Shown here: positions 1 through 9,419 of the stretch, one piece after another
Layout of the letters: every line of letters starts with the position of its first letter
Position numbering within the stretch: the first letter of the stretch is position 1
Source of the DNA: Rhizophlyctis rosea
Lineage: Eukaryota > Chytridiomycota > Chytridiomycetes > Rhizophlyctidales > Rhizophlyctidaceae
Length of the DNA: 33,719 bases
Reading direction: 5' to 3'
Assembly (NCBI GenBank): GCA_027596075.1
Contig: JADGJC010000390.1
Span: 1-33,719 of the forward strand
Position numbers and translations under genes: made by a program
Notes under the pieces: generated by a model
What the model saw: the letters and a program-made list of their open reading frames with translations, nothing else
What the model was told of the DNA's origin: nothing
Databases searched by the model: none

Positions 1-2621
1 ATCATCATTACTCTCCACCTTCACCACCGCCAACGGCGACAGAACCTCCACAGAGCAATCATTCGCTCGTCCACTCGTTTCATTTTGTCCCGTATTCCCA
101 CTACCACTACCGCCGCCGTCGCCACTCCCCACACCTTCACAATACCCCACCCCACCACCACCACTCAAATCCTCTCCTTGCAATTCCGCACTGGACCCCC
201 TCCCACAAGGTCCCGCAAAAAGGAAGATGTACGGAGAAAGCGTTGGATTGGCCTTCGGCGTAGATGCAGCGGACGACGAACCCGGCGGAGGAAGAGGTAC
301 CGAGTCTGGCGCGGCGTTCGAAGGTGTTGATGTAGGTACGTCGTCATACGGGAAATCACCGGTCTCAATCGAGGCATCGTTACGCGATGGACTTGTTGGT
401 GCCCAACCCTGACCTGACGTCCCGGACCCAGTATTGAAGTCTGGTGCAGTTGACTCCAACCACGACTCCCCCTCCACCCCTCCATAACTCAACCCAGCGT
501 CATCGCTGATCCCTTTACGCGTGTTTGTGCCGTTGCCGGTGCGCGATTGGAACAAGCGATCAGAAGGAACGGCTGAAACGTTCACACGCTCACAAGAGCC
601 GACATCCAAACTTTTCCTCAACTCTTTCCCACCGTCAATCCCCACCCCTCCGTAAATCGCCCGAGCGTCACCGGTGCCCCATCCCCGCATATTCGTACCG
701 TTGCCGACACGCGATTGGAACGAGTACATCGATGGAGCGGTTGAGCCATTCGCACGCTCACGAGAACTCCCCTCATCCAGACTTTCCCTCAACTCGTTCC
801 CACCGGCGAATGCGAAGTTTCCTGACGGCCTTGGTGAAAGAAAGTGCGGCAGTTGCGATGCATTCGCTGTACCCGCATTACCCGGTGACCCTTCGTCCGA
901 TGTGCCGCCAATCTCCTTCCCATCAACAGTGACACCAAAAGCTCCCCATTCCTGATCTTGACCTTCTCGACTCTTGACTGCGTTGAAACCCGTGCCGAGG
1001 ATAGGATAGCGATTGACGCGATGTGCACTGGCACTTGGCCTGATCGATTCGTCCGTTTCCAAATCCATTGATGCGAGGCCAGGAAATTTAGCCATTCGAT
1101 AATACATAGTTTGAGCTGGTTGGGCGTTCAGGGGCACCACGTGGGAGTTTGCCGACGCAGTTGGCGCTGCGGCCTGCTTGACTGCCGCGAGTTCGGCGGC
1201 TGCTGCGGCAACGACGGTGGTTGGTGTTCGTAGGGCTGAATCCGTTGGCTTTTTGGCGGGTATCGTTGAGTTGTGCGTGTATGGATCGCTTGATTCCTCA
1301 TCGGGAAAGGTGAATGGCTGTCAAGAAACGGAAAGCGTCAATAACTGGTTCAGTGTCATCCAGGCACAGCAGCAACTAAGCGGTCAACGCAAATATCATG
1401 ATGATCCTGCAGAAAACTCACCTCGCTACTTGTGCCTGAACCGACCATGCCCCCAATCTCACCACTTATTCCACCACCCATCACCCTATTCAAAACCTTG
1501 TCGAAAACTCCACCCCCGTTCCTGCCACTCCTTCCATAGGCATGCATATTTCCTTCAGGTGCGGACGCTACGAGCGGCCCAGTCGCAACAAACAAGGATG
1601 GAGGTGCGGTGGTGGTCGTGACGGGCTGCTCATGACGCAATGGGATGCCTGGAAGAAAGGCGCCGGTGGAAATTGAAGACGGATTTGCGGGCGCAACGGG
1701 TGTAGGGGGAAGAGAAGTCTGCATGGTTTATTCGAGGGAATCAGAAGATGGAAGGGAGGGGAAACAATGGAGTAAATAAACAATGAGTCCGTGCTCTGAG
1801 CCAACTCAGGACTCTCCCCGCCTGCGCTCTCCCTTGCAATATCACCGAAAAATTTGCTTTACCTGAGATGAGTGCACAGTCTTTTCGTGTTTCTCTTTGG
1901 CACTGATTATGTCGAAGACCCGCGGACAGGTCCCGCACGAGTACCCAAGATTCAGATGCCGCGCAAGATGCTCCTCAAAGACTTTTCTCGGGGAGAACAG
2001 CTGTGGGCAATACGGGCACGGCAACCCCGTTGTCGACAGAGATTCTTTCATAGCTTGAGCCCCGATCAAGAGATTGACAAGGTCCGGGTTTTGGCGAAAA
2101 GATAGAGAGTGTTTTTTTGGGAGCGGTTCAAGCGGGTTGTCGGCGTTGAAACTTACATCCGAGGAGACCTCAGACGCCGCTTCCAAACCGCCCGTGTTGT
2201 CAAACGATCGTTTTTGCCCCGCTCGGAAACTCGAAGCGTCAGTTGCGGGTGTGGATGTGGAAGTGGAGGACGTTGGAACGTGGGTGGGAAAGTATGTGGG
2301 TTCATTTGTTCTTTGGAAGTTGATGTGTTGTGGTGTAGAGGAAATGTGGGAGATGTATGTGAAGGGGACGATTTGCGAGTGGGATGCGGCGTATGGGGGA
2401 GGGTGCAGTTGGGGTTGGAGTGCAACGAGGTGTTGTGGTTGTGTGAGAACAGGAGTAGAGGGTGTAGACAGTGTCACGGGCGGAGTCCAGACTAGGAGAT
2501 GGCGTGCTGCTTCTTTCTGTGGCACACGGTGAGTTTTGAGTATATGCAGATAAGTGTCGTTCCTCGTCTTTGGGCTTCTGGTGTGGAGGGGGCACTTCTG
2601 GCACACATAAAGTACGGCCAT
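1..2621 (-). CDS. C2H2 zinc-finger protein, partial (C-terminus beyond window)
   Basis: Probable nuclear nucleic-acid-binding protein. I join exons 2621-1863, 1718-1422 and 1317-1 (complement). All junctions are phase 0: CAG/GTAAAG donor, an acceptor in ATGCAG, then GAG/GTGAGT to TTGACAG. The frame stays open to the window edge, giving at least 791 codons. Residues 7-31 hold a C-x2-C...H-x4-H finger-like motif. A canonical finger has C202, C205, H218 and H222, and an adjacent one has C229, C232, H245 and H250. The remainder is Pro/Ser/Thr/Gly-rich and probably disordered, with a 57-codon tandem duplication. The start is the first ATG, directly before the first Cys pair. The coding strand is C-rich at the 5' end and G-rich at the 3' end. 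A transcription factor or RNA-binding role is likely from the family, but the fingers do not identify a target. The stop codon lies outside the window. Confidence 0.75.
470..804 (-). repeat. 57-codon tandem duplication inside the zinc-finger gene
   Basis: Two imperfect copies offset by exactly 171 bp lie in the third exon. Each begins with a GG(N/K)ELR(E/K)SLD-like segment, contains FQSR(V/T)GNGTN and ends in YGGV. The offset keeps frame, and many differences fall in third codon positions, so the duplication looks translated. It shows no similarity I recognise to a known domain. Confidence 0.75.
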
Positions 2622-3054
2622 GTTGCTGGGTGGGTGGCTCTTCGATGGGCTGAAGGGAGGTTGAAGGAGCGATATCGGCCGCTATGCGTGGGAAATGTGA
2701 AGATGGAAGTAAGATGGAAGTGGAGTTTGGCAATATTCAGTCAATATTCAGTGATAGTTACTTTGTGTGACAGTGCACTTTGTGTGCCGTCAATTCCAGG
2801 CGTGTCCGACCTGTGTGGACAGAGTGTGGCTTGTGGCTTGATTAGTGGGGGGCTGCCCGTGCCACACAAGATCGACAGACAAGCCGACACGGAAATTTCT
2901 ATATAACTGGTTTGCTTCCTGGCTTGCCTTCTCTCACTTCTTGACCTCACGAAATTATTTTGTCGCGCCTTCCCAATAACACTGCTGATTCCCCTATGCG
3001 AACGGAGCTAGGTTGGTAAATCCACTCAACAACGAGGAACCCCTCCGCAAACCC
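2622..3054. promoter_or_regulatory. Divergent intergenic region with a possible TATA box
   Basis: This gap separates the minus-strand zinc-finger gene from the plus-strand candidate gene to its right. A TATATAA string sits at 2900-2906 on the plus strand. No convincing coding exon was found. A shared promoter is an inference from the divergent arrangement. Confidence 0.3.
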
Positions 3055-3140
3055 TAGCATTTCTATCACTCCACCATCGGTATGTCTCCTCAACTTGCGC
3101 TATTGATTCATCCTCCCCCATCCATTCAACGCATTCACAC

Positions 3141-3165
3141 ATCCATCCATCCATCCATCCATCCA
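3141..3165. repeat. (ATCC)n microsatellite
   Basis: About six tandem ATCC units lie inside the predicted 5'-UTR intron (3080-3200) of the candidate gene at 3303. Confidence 0.9.
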
Positions 3166-3302
3166 AATGACTGACCTGTCTTCCTATCCTATACACACAG
3201 GACGTATCCAATCGGGAATACACGTCACACTCAAGGGGAGTCTGCCATCGAGGGGCGAAAGGCCGGTTTACACTATCCCGGAAAAACCCCGGAGGAGCCA
3301 CC

Positions 3303-3758
3303 ATGTCATGGGGTCGAAGGGGAAGTCAGCTCGATGGCACAGCTCGCGGAGGGCCCGCTCTAGCTTTCGCACTCGCACTGGGGTTGCAGACCGTTCGGGA
3401 ACCCGCATCAAGGTCTCTATGGAAATCGCTGGTATGTCCATTTGTGCTTCTTTTCGTCTTCAGATCCCCAGCAATGCTCGCTTAGATTCGGGAACGCGAG
3501 GCTTCGGCAACCGACCAGGTCCGCGTTCCCACTTCTCCTTTACAGTATCACAGGAAGATCTTCGGGCGACGTTCGCCAGCGACCCTCAGTTCGTGAGGGG
3601 GGGCCCTTCCAGGTGCGTATACTCGGTAACTTGTTCATTAACTTCTTTTTAGAGGGAGGGGTCCCAATGTCGCCAATGTGCTGCTCGTCGGCCATTGCCT
3701 GTCCCAAGCCAGGGTAAAGACAGAGGGGGACCCACCACTCACTCATCGTCTGCAGTAA
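3303..3758 (+). CDS. Candidate small three-exon protein (97 aa), unknown function
   Basis: Tentative gene, joined as 3303-3431, 3554-3612 and 3653-3758. The start ATG has a strong GCCACC context. Donors GTATGT and GTGCGT and acceptors CACAG and TTTTTAG keep frame and end at a TAA 50 bp before an AATAAA. A leader exon ending at 3079 could be spliced (GTATGT...CACACAG, 3080-3200) to 3201. The N-terminus is rich in Arg, Ala, Ser and Leu, as in mitochondrial presequences, but no domain is recognised. The last intron would be only 40 nt. Shorter GT-AG segments of 32 and 35 nt can also be drawn inside the second intron, so the exact structure is unsure. An unspliced alternative frame is open from 3167 to 3652. 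A non-coding transcript is possible. Confidence 0.35.
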
Positions 3759-3807
3759 CTTGTATTGTGTGTAATGATACCATTTGTATTATAATGTATA
3801 CTACGTC

Positions 3808-3813
3808 AATAAA
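3808..3813 (+). terminator. Polyadenylation signal AATAAA
   Basis: An AATAAA in a T-rich context lies 50 bp after the TAA of the candidate gene at 3303-3758. It supports a plus-strand transcript ending shortly downstream. From here to 4246 I see no further gene. Confidence 0.5.
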
Positions 3814-4246
3814 GTTTCTATATTTGCAAACTGAGAAGTCTTCCTATACTTGACCATAATGCGCATAGCTTCCATGAACCGTCTCATACGACCCTCGCGT
3901 CGCAGGCACACCATTCCGTTATCATGACGGTGTGTGACGTTGGTGTCACGCAGCATGAACTTTGACAGCAAGCTTGATGGGAAGCTTTCAGCCTGAGACC
4001 TTTCTCAAGGCCATGGCGTAGAAGCCAGGACAAACTTTCATCTTCATCTCCTCCATTCGCATGTAACTCACGTTTTCCCTGGTCCAGCTTTACCCACACA
4101 GTCCTATGTATAAGCATACTCACGTATTCCAAGCATCGTAACACGTACCCACTTCACGTAACACTTCAGGTAGCAGCAACTTGAAACGCAATAGCACGTG
4201 TCCACCACATTCTTCCACCCCACCTCCCACGAACCCACGTCAAGAA

Positions 4247-5703
4247 ATGGCAGATAACGCCCTCCTCCCAACACCCTCACTCTCCCCCTCTCCTCGCAAA
4301 TCCTCCGCAACACCTTTCTCTCCCACACCCTCACCCACAAAACCCTCCAACCCGCCCCTCTTCATAGACCCAACCCTCCTCCTCCTAACCTCAAAATCTC
4401 CCTCCCCAACCCTCACACCCCCACCACCAACACCCCCACCACCGTCCCCACCCTCCTCCAACGCCGCACCCGCGCCAGCATGGACGACAAGCGCTCACGT
4501 AGACCTCATCCCGCCAGTGTTGTCACCCAACTGTAAACGGAAGTGGAAGGTCTTTGCGTCTCACGCGGCGAGGTTGGCGAGTGGGAGTAGTAGTGGTAGT
4601 AGTGCGAGTGGAGGTGATGGGACGGCGAGCGGGAGTGGGGAGGAAGGTGTCGCGAAGAAGAAACGGCCTATGGCTAGGCGGCCTAGGAGTGGAAGTGGGA
4701 GAGAGAATCCGGTGGAGGTTGGTGGTGGTGGAGAGGGGACGGTCCCGCTGTTTAATGATGGGCTGGTGAGGAGGTTTCGGTTAGGGGCGGTGAGAGTGTT
4801 AATGCTCTTGTGGAGGAGTTGGGGAGGGAGGATGATGCTGTTGTTGGTGGTGCGATGGGTGGGAAGGATGTGAAGGGGAAGGGAAGGGCGAGGGCAGCGC
4901 CGAGACGGAGGGTTATTCAGAAGGAGGAGGTGAGGAAGTTGCTCCATGAAGATGTATCGCTTGACCTATGCCTACGCCAAGTTTGTCAACACGTCATTGA
5001 CATATTTCCTGCACCATTTGCCATACATCAGGACGAATCAAGCTATGCACCCTCTTCCGCATCCTTCGACGACGAAGAAGACGGCGACGAAGGTGTGTCC
5101 GTCGATTCGGGTAACTGTAAGTGTTGCATCCTCACAACTTAGTTTCTTTCCCTGCGACCAATGATATACATCTTGTAATATAATATACACACGCTCACCC
5201 CAAAACACACCCACACAGACCTCCGCAAAAGCGACGTAATAGGCATCATCCCCGACCCCACAACAAAAGACCCCTACTGGCTGGCCACCGTCCGCACCAC
5301 CATCCGCCGCACTTTCTCAGCCTCCCAACAAATTCCTATCCACTATTACGAACGTACCGCCATGCCACCCTCTCTAAAATCCCACCTCCTCTCCACCGGG
5401 CAACTCCAAAAGGGTCAGGTGGTGTTTAAGAAGTGGGGTCAACCGACTAGTGTTGAGGTGAAGAGTTTGCTTGATTTGGGTCGGGCGGGGGATTATGGGA
5501 TTGAGAGTTTTGATTGGGAGGAGGGGGATGTGTTTTGGGTTTGGGAGGGGGGGTGTGAAGTTTTTCGGGGTGGGGATAGTGGGGGTGGGAAGCGGAGTCG
5601 TGAGGATGAGGAGGAGGATTATGTGCCTGAGGAGGATTTGTTCAAGGCTTCGACTTCGAAATCACATAGTTCCGCGCATGAGACAAGCGTGTCCGAAAAT
5701 TGA
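4247..5703 (+). CDS. Low-complexity protein with compact C-terminal domain; one apparent frameshift
   Basis: Exon 1 runs from ATG 4247 (A at -3) to 5116 and exon 2 from 5219 to 5703. The intron is GTAAGT...CACACAG with a phase 1 junction that makes Tyr. The N-terminal third is Pro/Ser/Thr-rich and the middle is Gly/Ser and basic (KKKRPMARR, a possible nuclear localisation signal). Near 4757-4800 the reading frame must move by one base to continue into a region with VNALVEELGRED. The 19-nt GT...AG segment there gives a stop and is too short to be an intron. Exon 2 encodes DPYWLATVRTTIRRTF and IHYYE, which resemble small Tudor/BAH-like barrel folds, then an acidic tail. A chromatin-related role is only a guess. 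The break may be an assembly indel or real inactivation. Confidence 0.65.
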
Positions 5704-5806
5704 ATCGGACGACGGGCTCTCAAAGACCACAAAACTGATCGCGAGTGGATGGATCTCTCTCGCCCCAACTTCACACAATTTCCCACGATCGTCTCCCAAG
5801 ATGTAG

Positions 5807-6682
5807 CCGCAAGATCTTCCACCGGAAATCTATCTTTGCATTGCTAGAGTAGCCGACCCATTGACCTCTCGCAACCTACGCGCTTCCTGCAAAAGCATGA
5901 GAGTACTGATCACCATGGACGATTTGAACTGGGCAGAAGCAGGATGGCGATACCACACTCGGGGCATCCAAGACTTATGGGACTGGAGTATCTGCTGGTG
6001 GCACGACAAGTTCCTTCACATGTTCTTCACGGAGGTTCCCGCAGAATCCCACCGCATCACTCTGCGGTACGCCATCATCATGCCAGACGAAGCAATAGTC
6101 GACCGTGTTACCAACTCGTATCCCTTCCAACCCGATTTCCGAAAGCAAATTCTCTGCGAGGGACTCCACACTGCAGCTAAATGGGACAATCTACGCATGG
6201 CCAAAGTCTTGATTGCTGCTGGCGCCGAAGATGGTCTCGCTCCGGATTTGCGTAGTTTGGAACCCGATTACTCAGAGGATGAGACTGATGAATTTGACGA
6301 GCACGACTGCGCTCTTGCCCACACCACATCAGCGGAATTCCACGCTCTCTTATTGGCCACGTTCTCATACGAGCCTGCCACGCTGTCTGACGTCTTATGG
6401 TATGCCGTGCATCACGATTTCGGCTACAAAATTCAGCAACTCCTTGATGCTGGGGCTGTCATATTGGTCGGTATGCTGACGGAGGCGGCGAGCGAGGGGA
6501 ATTTGGAAGCTGTCAAGTTGCTGCTGGAAAATGGCGCAGATATCCACGAACGCCACGAAGGTCCATTCTTTTGGGCTACCCGCAACGATCACCAAGATGT
6601 CGCCTTGTACCTTCTTGAACAAGGTGCCAATTGGCGTGTGGGGCCCCACACGTATTACTGGGCAAGGCAGCGCCTAAACTAG
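5807..6682 (+). CDS. F-box-like and ankyrin-repeat protein; start unresolved
   Basis: The frame from 5807 encodes LPPEIYLCIARVADPLTSRN, typical of a short F-box-like N-terminus, which often recruits SKP1-type ubiquitin ligases. Ankyrin-like units follow: LHTAAKWDNLRMAKVLIAAG, then AASEGNLEAVKLLLENGADI, then an R-N-D-H-Q-D-VALYLLEQGA unit before the TAG at 6680. The expected start ATG at 5801 is immediately followed by an in-frame TAG at 5804, and the next in-frame ATG (5897) would remove the F-box motif. ATGTAG could instead be a 3' splice site after a pyrimidine-rich stretch, with an upstream exon I could not place. The upstream gene ends only 103 bp before. Either a splice-dependent gene or a recently disabled copy is possible. 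Confidence 0.6.
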   Translation, partial: PQDLPPEIYLCIARVADPLTSRNLRASCKSMRVLITMDDLNWAEAGWRYHTRGIQDLWDWSICWWHDKFLHMFFTEVPAESHRITLRYAIIMPDEAIVDRVTNSYPFQPDFRKQILCEGLHTAAKWDNLRMAKVLIAAGAEDGLAPDLRSLEPDYSEDETDEFDEHDCALAHTTSAEFHALLLATFSYEPATLSDVLWYAVHHDFGYKIQQLLDAGAVILVGMLTEAASEGNLEAVKLLLENGADIHERHEGPFFWATRNDHQDVALYLLEQGANWRVGPHTYYWARQRLN

Positions 6683-7241
6683 AAGGTACGGACTTGAGCA
6701 ACTTTAAACATTCCTAAAACGTAGGTCTCATACCTCCTCCAAGATTCCCCTAAACTTACTTCCACCCACATCATCTCCGCCTCCCCGACTTGCCCGCACC
6801 TTACCCTCCAGTTCATCTCCACCGAATTCTTATGCAAAACCCTTTCTTGCCTCAGCCAGCATGCGCACAATCAGTCCCAATCGACAACCACACAAACCAG
6901 TTCGTTGCCCCACCGTAGCTCTGAGGGTAGGCCTCCGGTGTCGACCAACATACCCGCACCCACTTCCATTCCAACACATTCGCATACGTAAATACTGTTC
7001 CTCCGTCACGCAACAACGTAACAGTACCATTTCTCGCTCGCCGGACATGACGCTCATCCCGAAGATGTTTTACCGATTGCGTCGCATCACAAGCCTTTGC
7101 TGAACAGACAGATGGCGGCTCTCATCAGCACATTCTCTACTGCAGCTCGAGTATCACTTAAATTGTCGAGCATCATGGTCGATAGAATTATTCGATCGTT
7201 CAAATTCAGTGTGTCCGCTTCACTCGGCGTCACGAGACTAG
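6683..7241 (+). other. No intact gene; possible decayed upstream exon material
   Basis: This stretch follows the ankyrin gene. A Ser/Thr/Pro-rich open stretch near 6855-6985 ends at a GTAAAT donor-like site and could be the remnant of an N-terminal exon. Nothing here matches the first catalytic motif of the exonuclease fragment that follows. No RNA gene was seen. Confidence 0.3.
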
Positions 7242-7608
7242 TAATGGTTGCACCTATCTCATCCGATACCCCTTCGCCAATATCCTCTTCATCTGTGATG
7301 GCCCATGGGACATCCGCGACTTCATCCGCAAACAATGTCAAACCTCCATTCTCGATCGTCCACCCTACCTCCGACGTTTCATCGATCTGCGAAAGCTGTA
7401 CACGGAGCACTACAAACGCGACCGCGCAAACCTATCTGGCATGCTGCACGGTCTCGGCATGAAGTTTGGAGGGCGCGAGCATAGCGGGTTGGATGATGCG
7501 AGGACCGTCACTAGAATCGTTATCAAAATGGTGGAAGATGGGCGTATCATGAAGGAGAAGACGGGGCTGAAGCTGAGCGACCGGTGGATCGACGACGCTT
7601 GTCAATGA
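7242..7608 (+). pseudogene. C-terminal fragment of an ERI1-like DEDDh 3'-5' exoribonuclease
   Basis: One uninterrupted frame from about 7243 to the TGA at 7606 encodes the second half of an ERI1/3'hExo-type exonuclease. FICDGPWDIRDFIRKQC matches the Exo II region with its conserved Asp. PYLRRFIDLRKLY and LHGLGMKFGGREHSGLDDAR match the Exo III region with the catalytic HSGLDDA motif. In this family the Exo I motif (DFEAT with two acidic residues) lies about 90 residues earlier; I do not find it upstream in any frame. A TAG acceptor-like site at 7240-7242 could begin an exon. Family members trim histone mRNA, 5.8S rRNA and small-RNA ends, but without Exo I this copy should be inactive. A short C-terminal tail follows the domain. 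Confidence 0.7.
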
Positions 7609-8121
7609 TTTCCTTATGGATGGTTTGGGTGATGGAGGGGCCTTGCCAAGAAGGATCATCGAAACCATGAAAAGAACCGCTGCCCTGATCCAAGCAACGA
7701 AATCTGGGTCGGGGTTGGGAACCCTGTGGCCTCGGTTGCAAGCGGCGATGGGAGATGAACAGGGCGGGGGATTCGATCAAATCCACATTCGCAACGTTAA
7801 GATAGAACAGTCGCAGCTGGCATTGCTATATTTCCTGATTGCCGCGCGGTTCAAACTGACGGTCGACCAAACATTGCAGTTCTTGAGGAAACTATGCGGG
7901 GTGGGCGGCGGTTTGGATGGGACGGCGCTCCATCTTGGAGCATCCCGCTCTGGTGAACTTCCATGTAGATGCGGCGGGCACGGGTTAGGGCCGGTTCGGG
8001 GTGGGGTTGAATTCCGGCAGGGTGCAAAACATTCAAAAGATCATCCGAAATGTAACGTGCCAGCTCTCTGACTCGCTACGAAACATGATCTGGTTGCAGT
8101 GGGTACGGTTCCTGATACTAG
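7609..8121 (+). other. Unassigned stretch with one open frame (7616-8071)
   Basis: A 151-codon frame is open here on the plus strand, containing IEQSQLALLYFLIAARFKLT. The segment looks partly protein-like, but later parts look random. I do not recognise a family. Given the fragments on both sides, it is probably another decayed gene piece. Confidence 0.2.
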
Positions 8122-8700
8122 GTCTGGCGTATCATGTTGGGTCTCGGTATCGCTCCCCGCCCTCATCGCCATCTACTTCCGTCTCATCATTCCCGAAACG
8201 CCCCGTTACACTGTTGACGTTATCGGTGACACTGAGCAAGCCAACTCCGATATGAACCAGGTCCTCGAGATGAACGAGAAGAACCTCTGCCATCTCTGAG
8301 TGGAGGAAGCCTGAGGTTGACCGTGTCGAGTCTGCTGCCACCGTTGCTTTCCCCAAGAACCTTTCCACCTTCTGGCAACACTTTGGTCAATGGAAGTACG
8401 GCAAGATCCTTTTTCGCCACCGCCTACTGTTGGTTCGCCCTCGACATTGCATGGTACGGTCTTTCCCTCAACGAGGGTACCGTCTTGTCTCTCATCAACA
8501 ACGGTGGTGCTAGATACACCGACCAATTCAACATCAACTACCAAAAGGTCATCCGTAACTTGATCATTGCCTGCGCCGGTACCGTCCCCGGTTACTACGT
8601 CTGCGTCGCCCTCATCGAGCGTGTGTGCTGTAAGCCCTTCCAACTCCTCGGTTTCGCCGTCATCACCATCATCCTTTGCGTCCTCGCCGGTATCATAAAG
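8122..8700 (+). pseudogene. PHO84-type inorganic phosphate:H+ symporter fragment (MFS)
   Basis: Successive frames encode the middle of a fungal phosphate transporter. VWRIMLGLGIAP is followed by ALIAIYFRLIIPETPRYTVD, the cytoplasmic-loop signature of this MFS family. Next come AFPKNLSTFWQHFGQWKYGK and FATAYCWFALDIAWYGLSLN, then two hydrophobic segments ending near FAVITIILCVLAGI. Three single-base shifts are needed: near 8155 (an extra C in a CCCC run), near 8283-8296, and near 8409-8414 (TTTTT instead of TTTT). The first half and the last membrane segments are missing. Intact family members sit in the plasma membrane with 12 helices. The truncation at both ends makes a pseudogene more likely than assembly error alone. 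Confidence 0.8.
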
Positions 8701-8774
8701 AATCGGTTGGGCGCGTGCGTACTTTTCCCTACTTCGCCTTCGTTCCCGACGTCCAAACCTCCCACGACTTACGA

Positions 8775-9127
8775 ATGATCCAAATGTCCTGCGCAACGTG
8801 CAAGCAAACCACCAAAGGTGCGGGAGCGACTTTATTGAAACCGGAAGATATCGCCGTCTGTCCTGCTGTGGCCACTTTGGATGCTACCAATGCTTGAAAA
8901 AACGTGCGGAAGAGTAACTATGCCGGGCACCCACGTCGGGGAAGCGTGATGCGCAAAAGCCTGGGAGGTACGGAGCGAAGTTGCAAACTTTGGTGGAACT
9001 TTTGAAGAAGCAAGTGATTGACAAGAAGGAGCGGGCGTTGGTGTTTGTGCAGTTCGCGTACTTGACGGGTTTTCGTAGCTCAGGCGCTTTCTGATGCGAA
9101 GATTCCGGCGTTGCAGGTGCCAGGGTA
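8775..9127 (+). pseudogene. SNF2-family helicase fragment (zinc-binding segment plus start of helicase C domain)
   Basis: The piece begins with a MSCATCK zinc-ligand pair. After a frame change comes CCGHFGCYQCLKKRAEE with a downstream CRAP-like pair, a RING-like arrangement. An in-frame TAA interrupts this. Next is GAKLQTLVELLKKQ, then KKERALVFVQF, the conserved helicase-C strand of Rad5/Rad16/SHPRH-type SNF2 ATPases. After one more shift comes VAQALSDAKIPALQV, before stops at 9125. The ATP-binding lobe is absent. Intact relatives are nuclear DNA-dependent ATPases in repair or chromatin remodelling. It directly follows the phosphate-transporter fragment in the same orientation, though the two proteins have no functional link. 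Confidence 0.7.
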
Positions 9128-9419
9128 GTACTGACAAGAAGAGTGGGACGCTTTACCGGTTCTAGGAGGTTGGGAACCGCGTCGAGCCGCTGTTGACGGA
9201 TACCTGCATGATTTCAGTCTTGATCCTTGCGAACAAGCTCTTGACGCCCGGATCCGCATTGGGGAACTCGGTCAAACGCTTAGACTCTTTTGCTGATGCT
9301 CAAACGGGTGGCGGGGAAGAGATGCTAGATGGACAACCGTTGGATCTTGCCACGGCTAGTGGGGTTAGAGTAGGGAACGTACTGAAGTATGCGATGGGGA
9401 GTGGGGGGCGCGCGGTATT
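9128..9419 (+). other. Unassigned spacer between fragments
   Basis: Short open frames continue on the plus strand, including a piece around 9193-9420. I cannot assign them. The stretch may be the tail of the SNF2 remnant or the start of the next one. Confidence 0.2.

Noticed and set aside
1178..1621. 147-codon plus-strand frame
   Set aside because: It lies antisense to exons 2 and 3 of the zinc-finger gene and has an alternative start; it is a shadow of the minus-strand coding sequence.
3141..3165. CRISPR-like array
   Set aside because: It is a simple ATCC microsatellite without spacers; no repeat-spacer structure exists anywhere in the window.
4766..4784. 19-nt GT-AG intron explaining the frame change
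   Set aside because: It is far below any credible spliceosomal intron length, and removing it leads straight to a stop.
7087..7410. 107-codon minus-strand frame
   Set aside because: It overlaps the clearly homologous ERI1-like frame on the other strand and has no recognisable motif.
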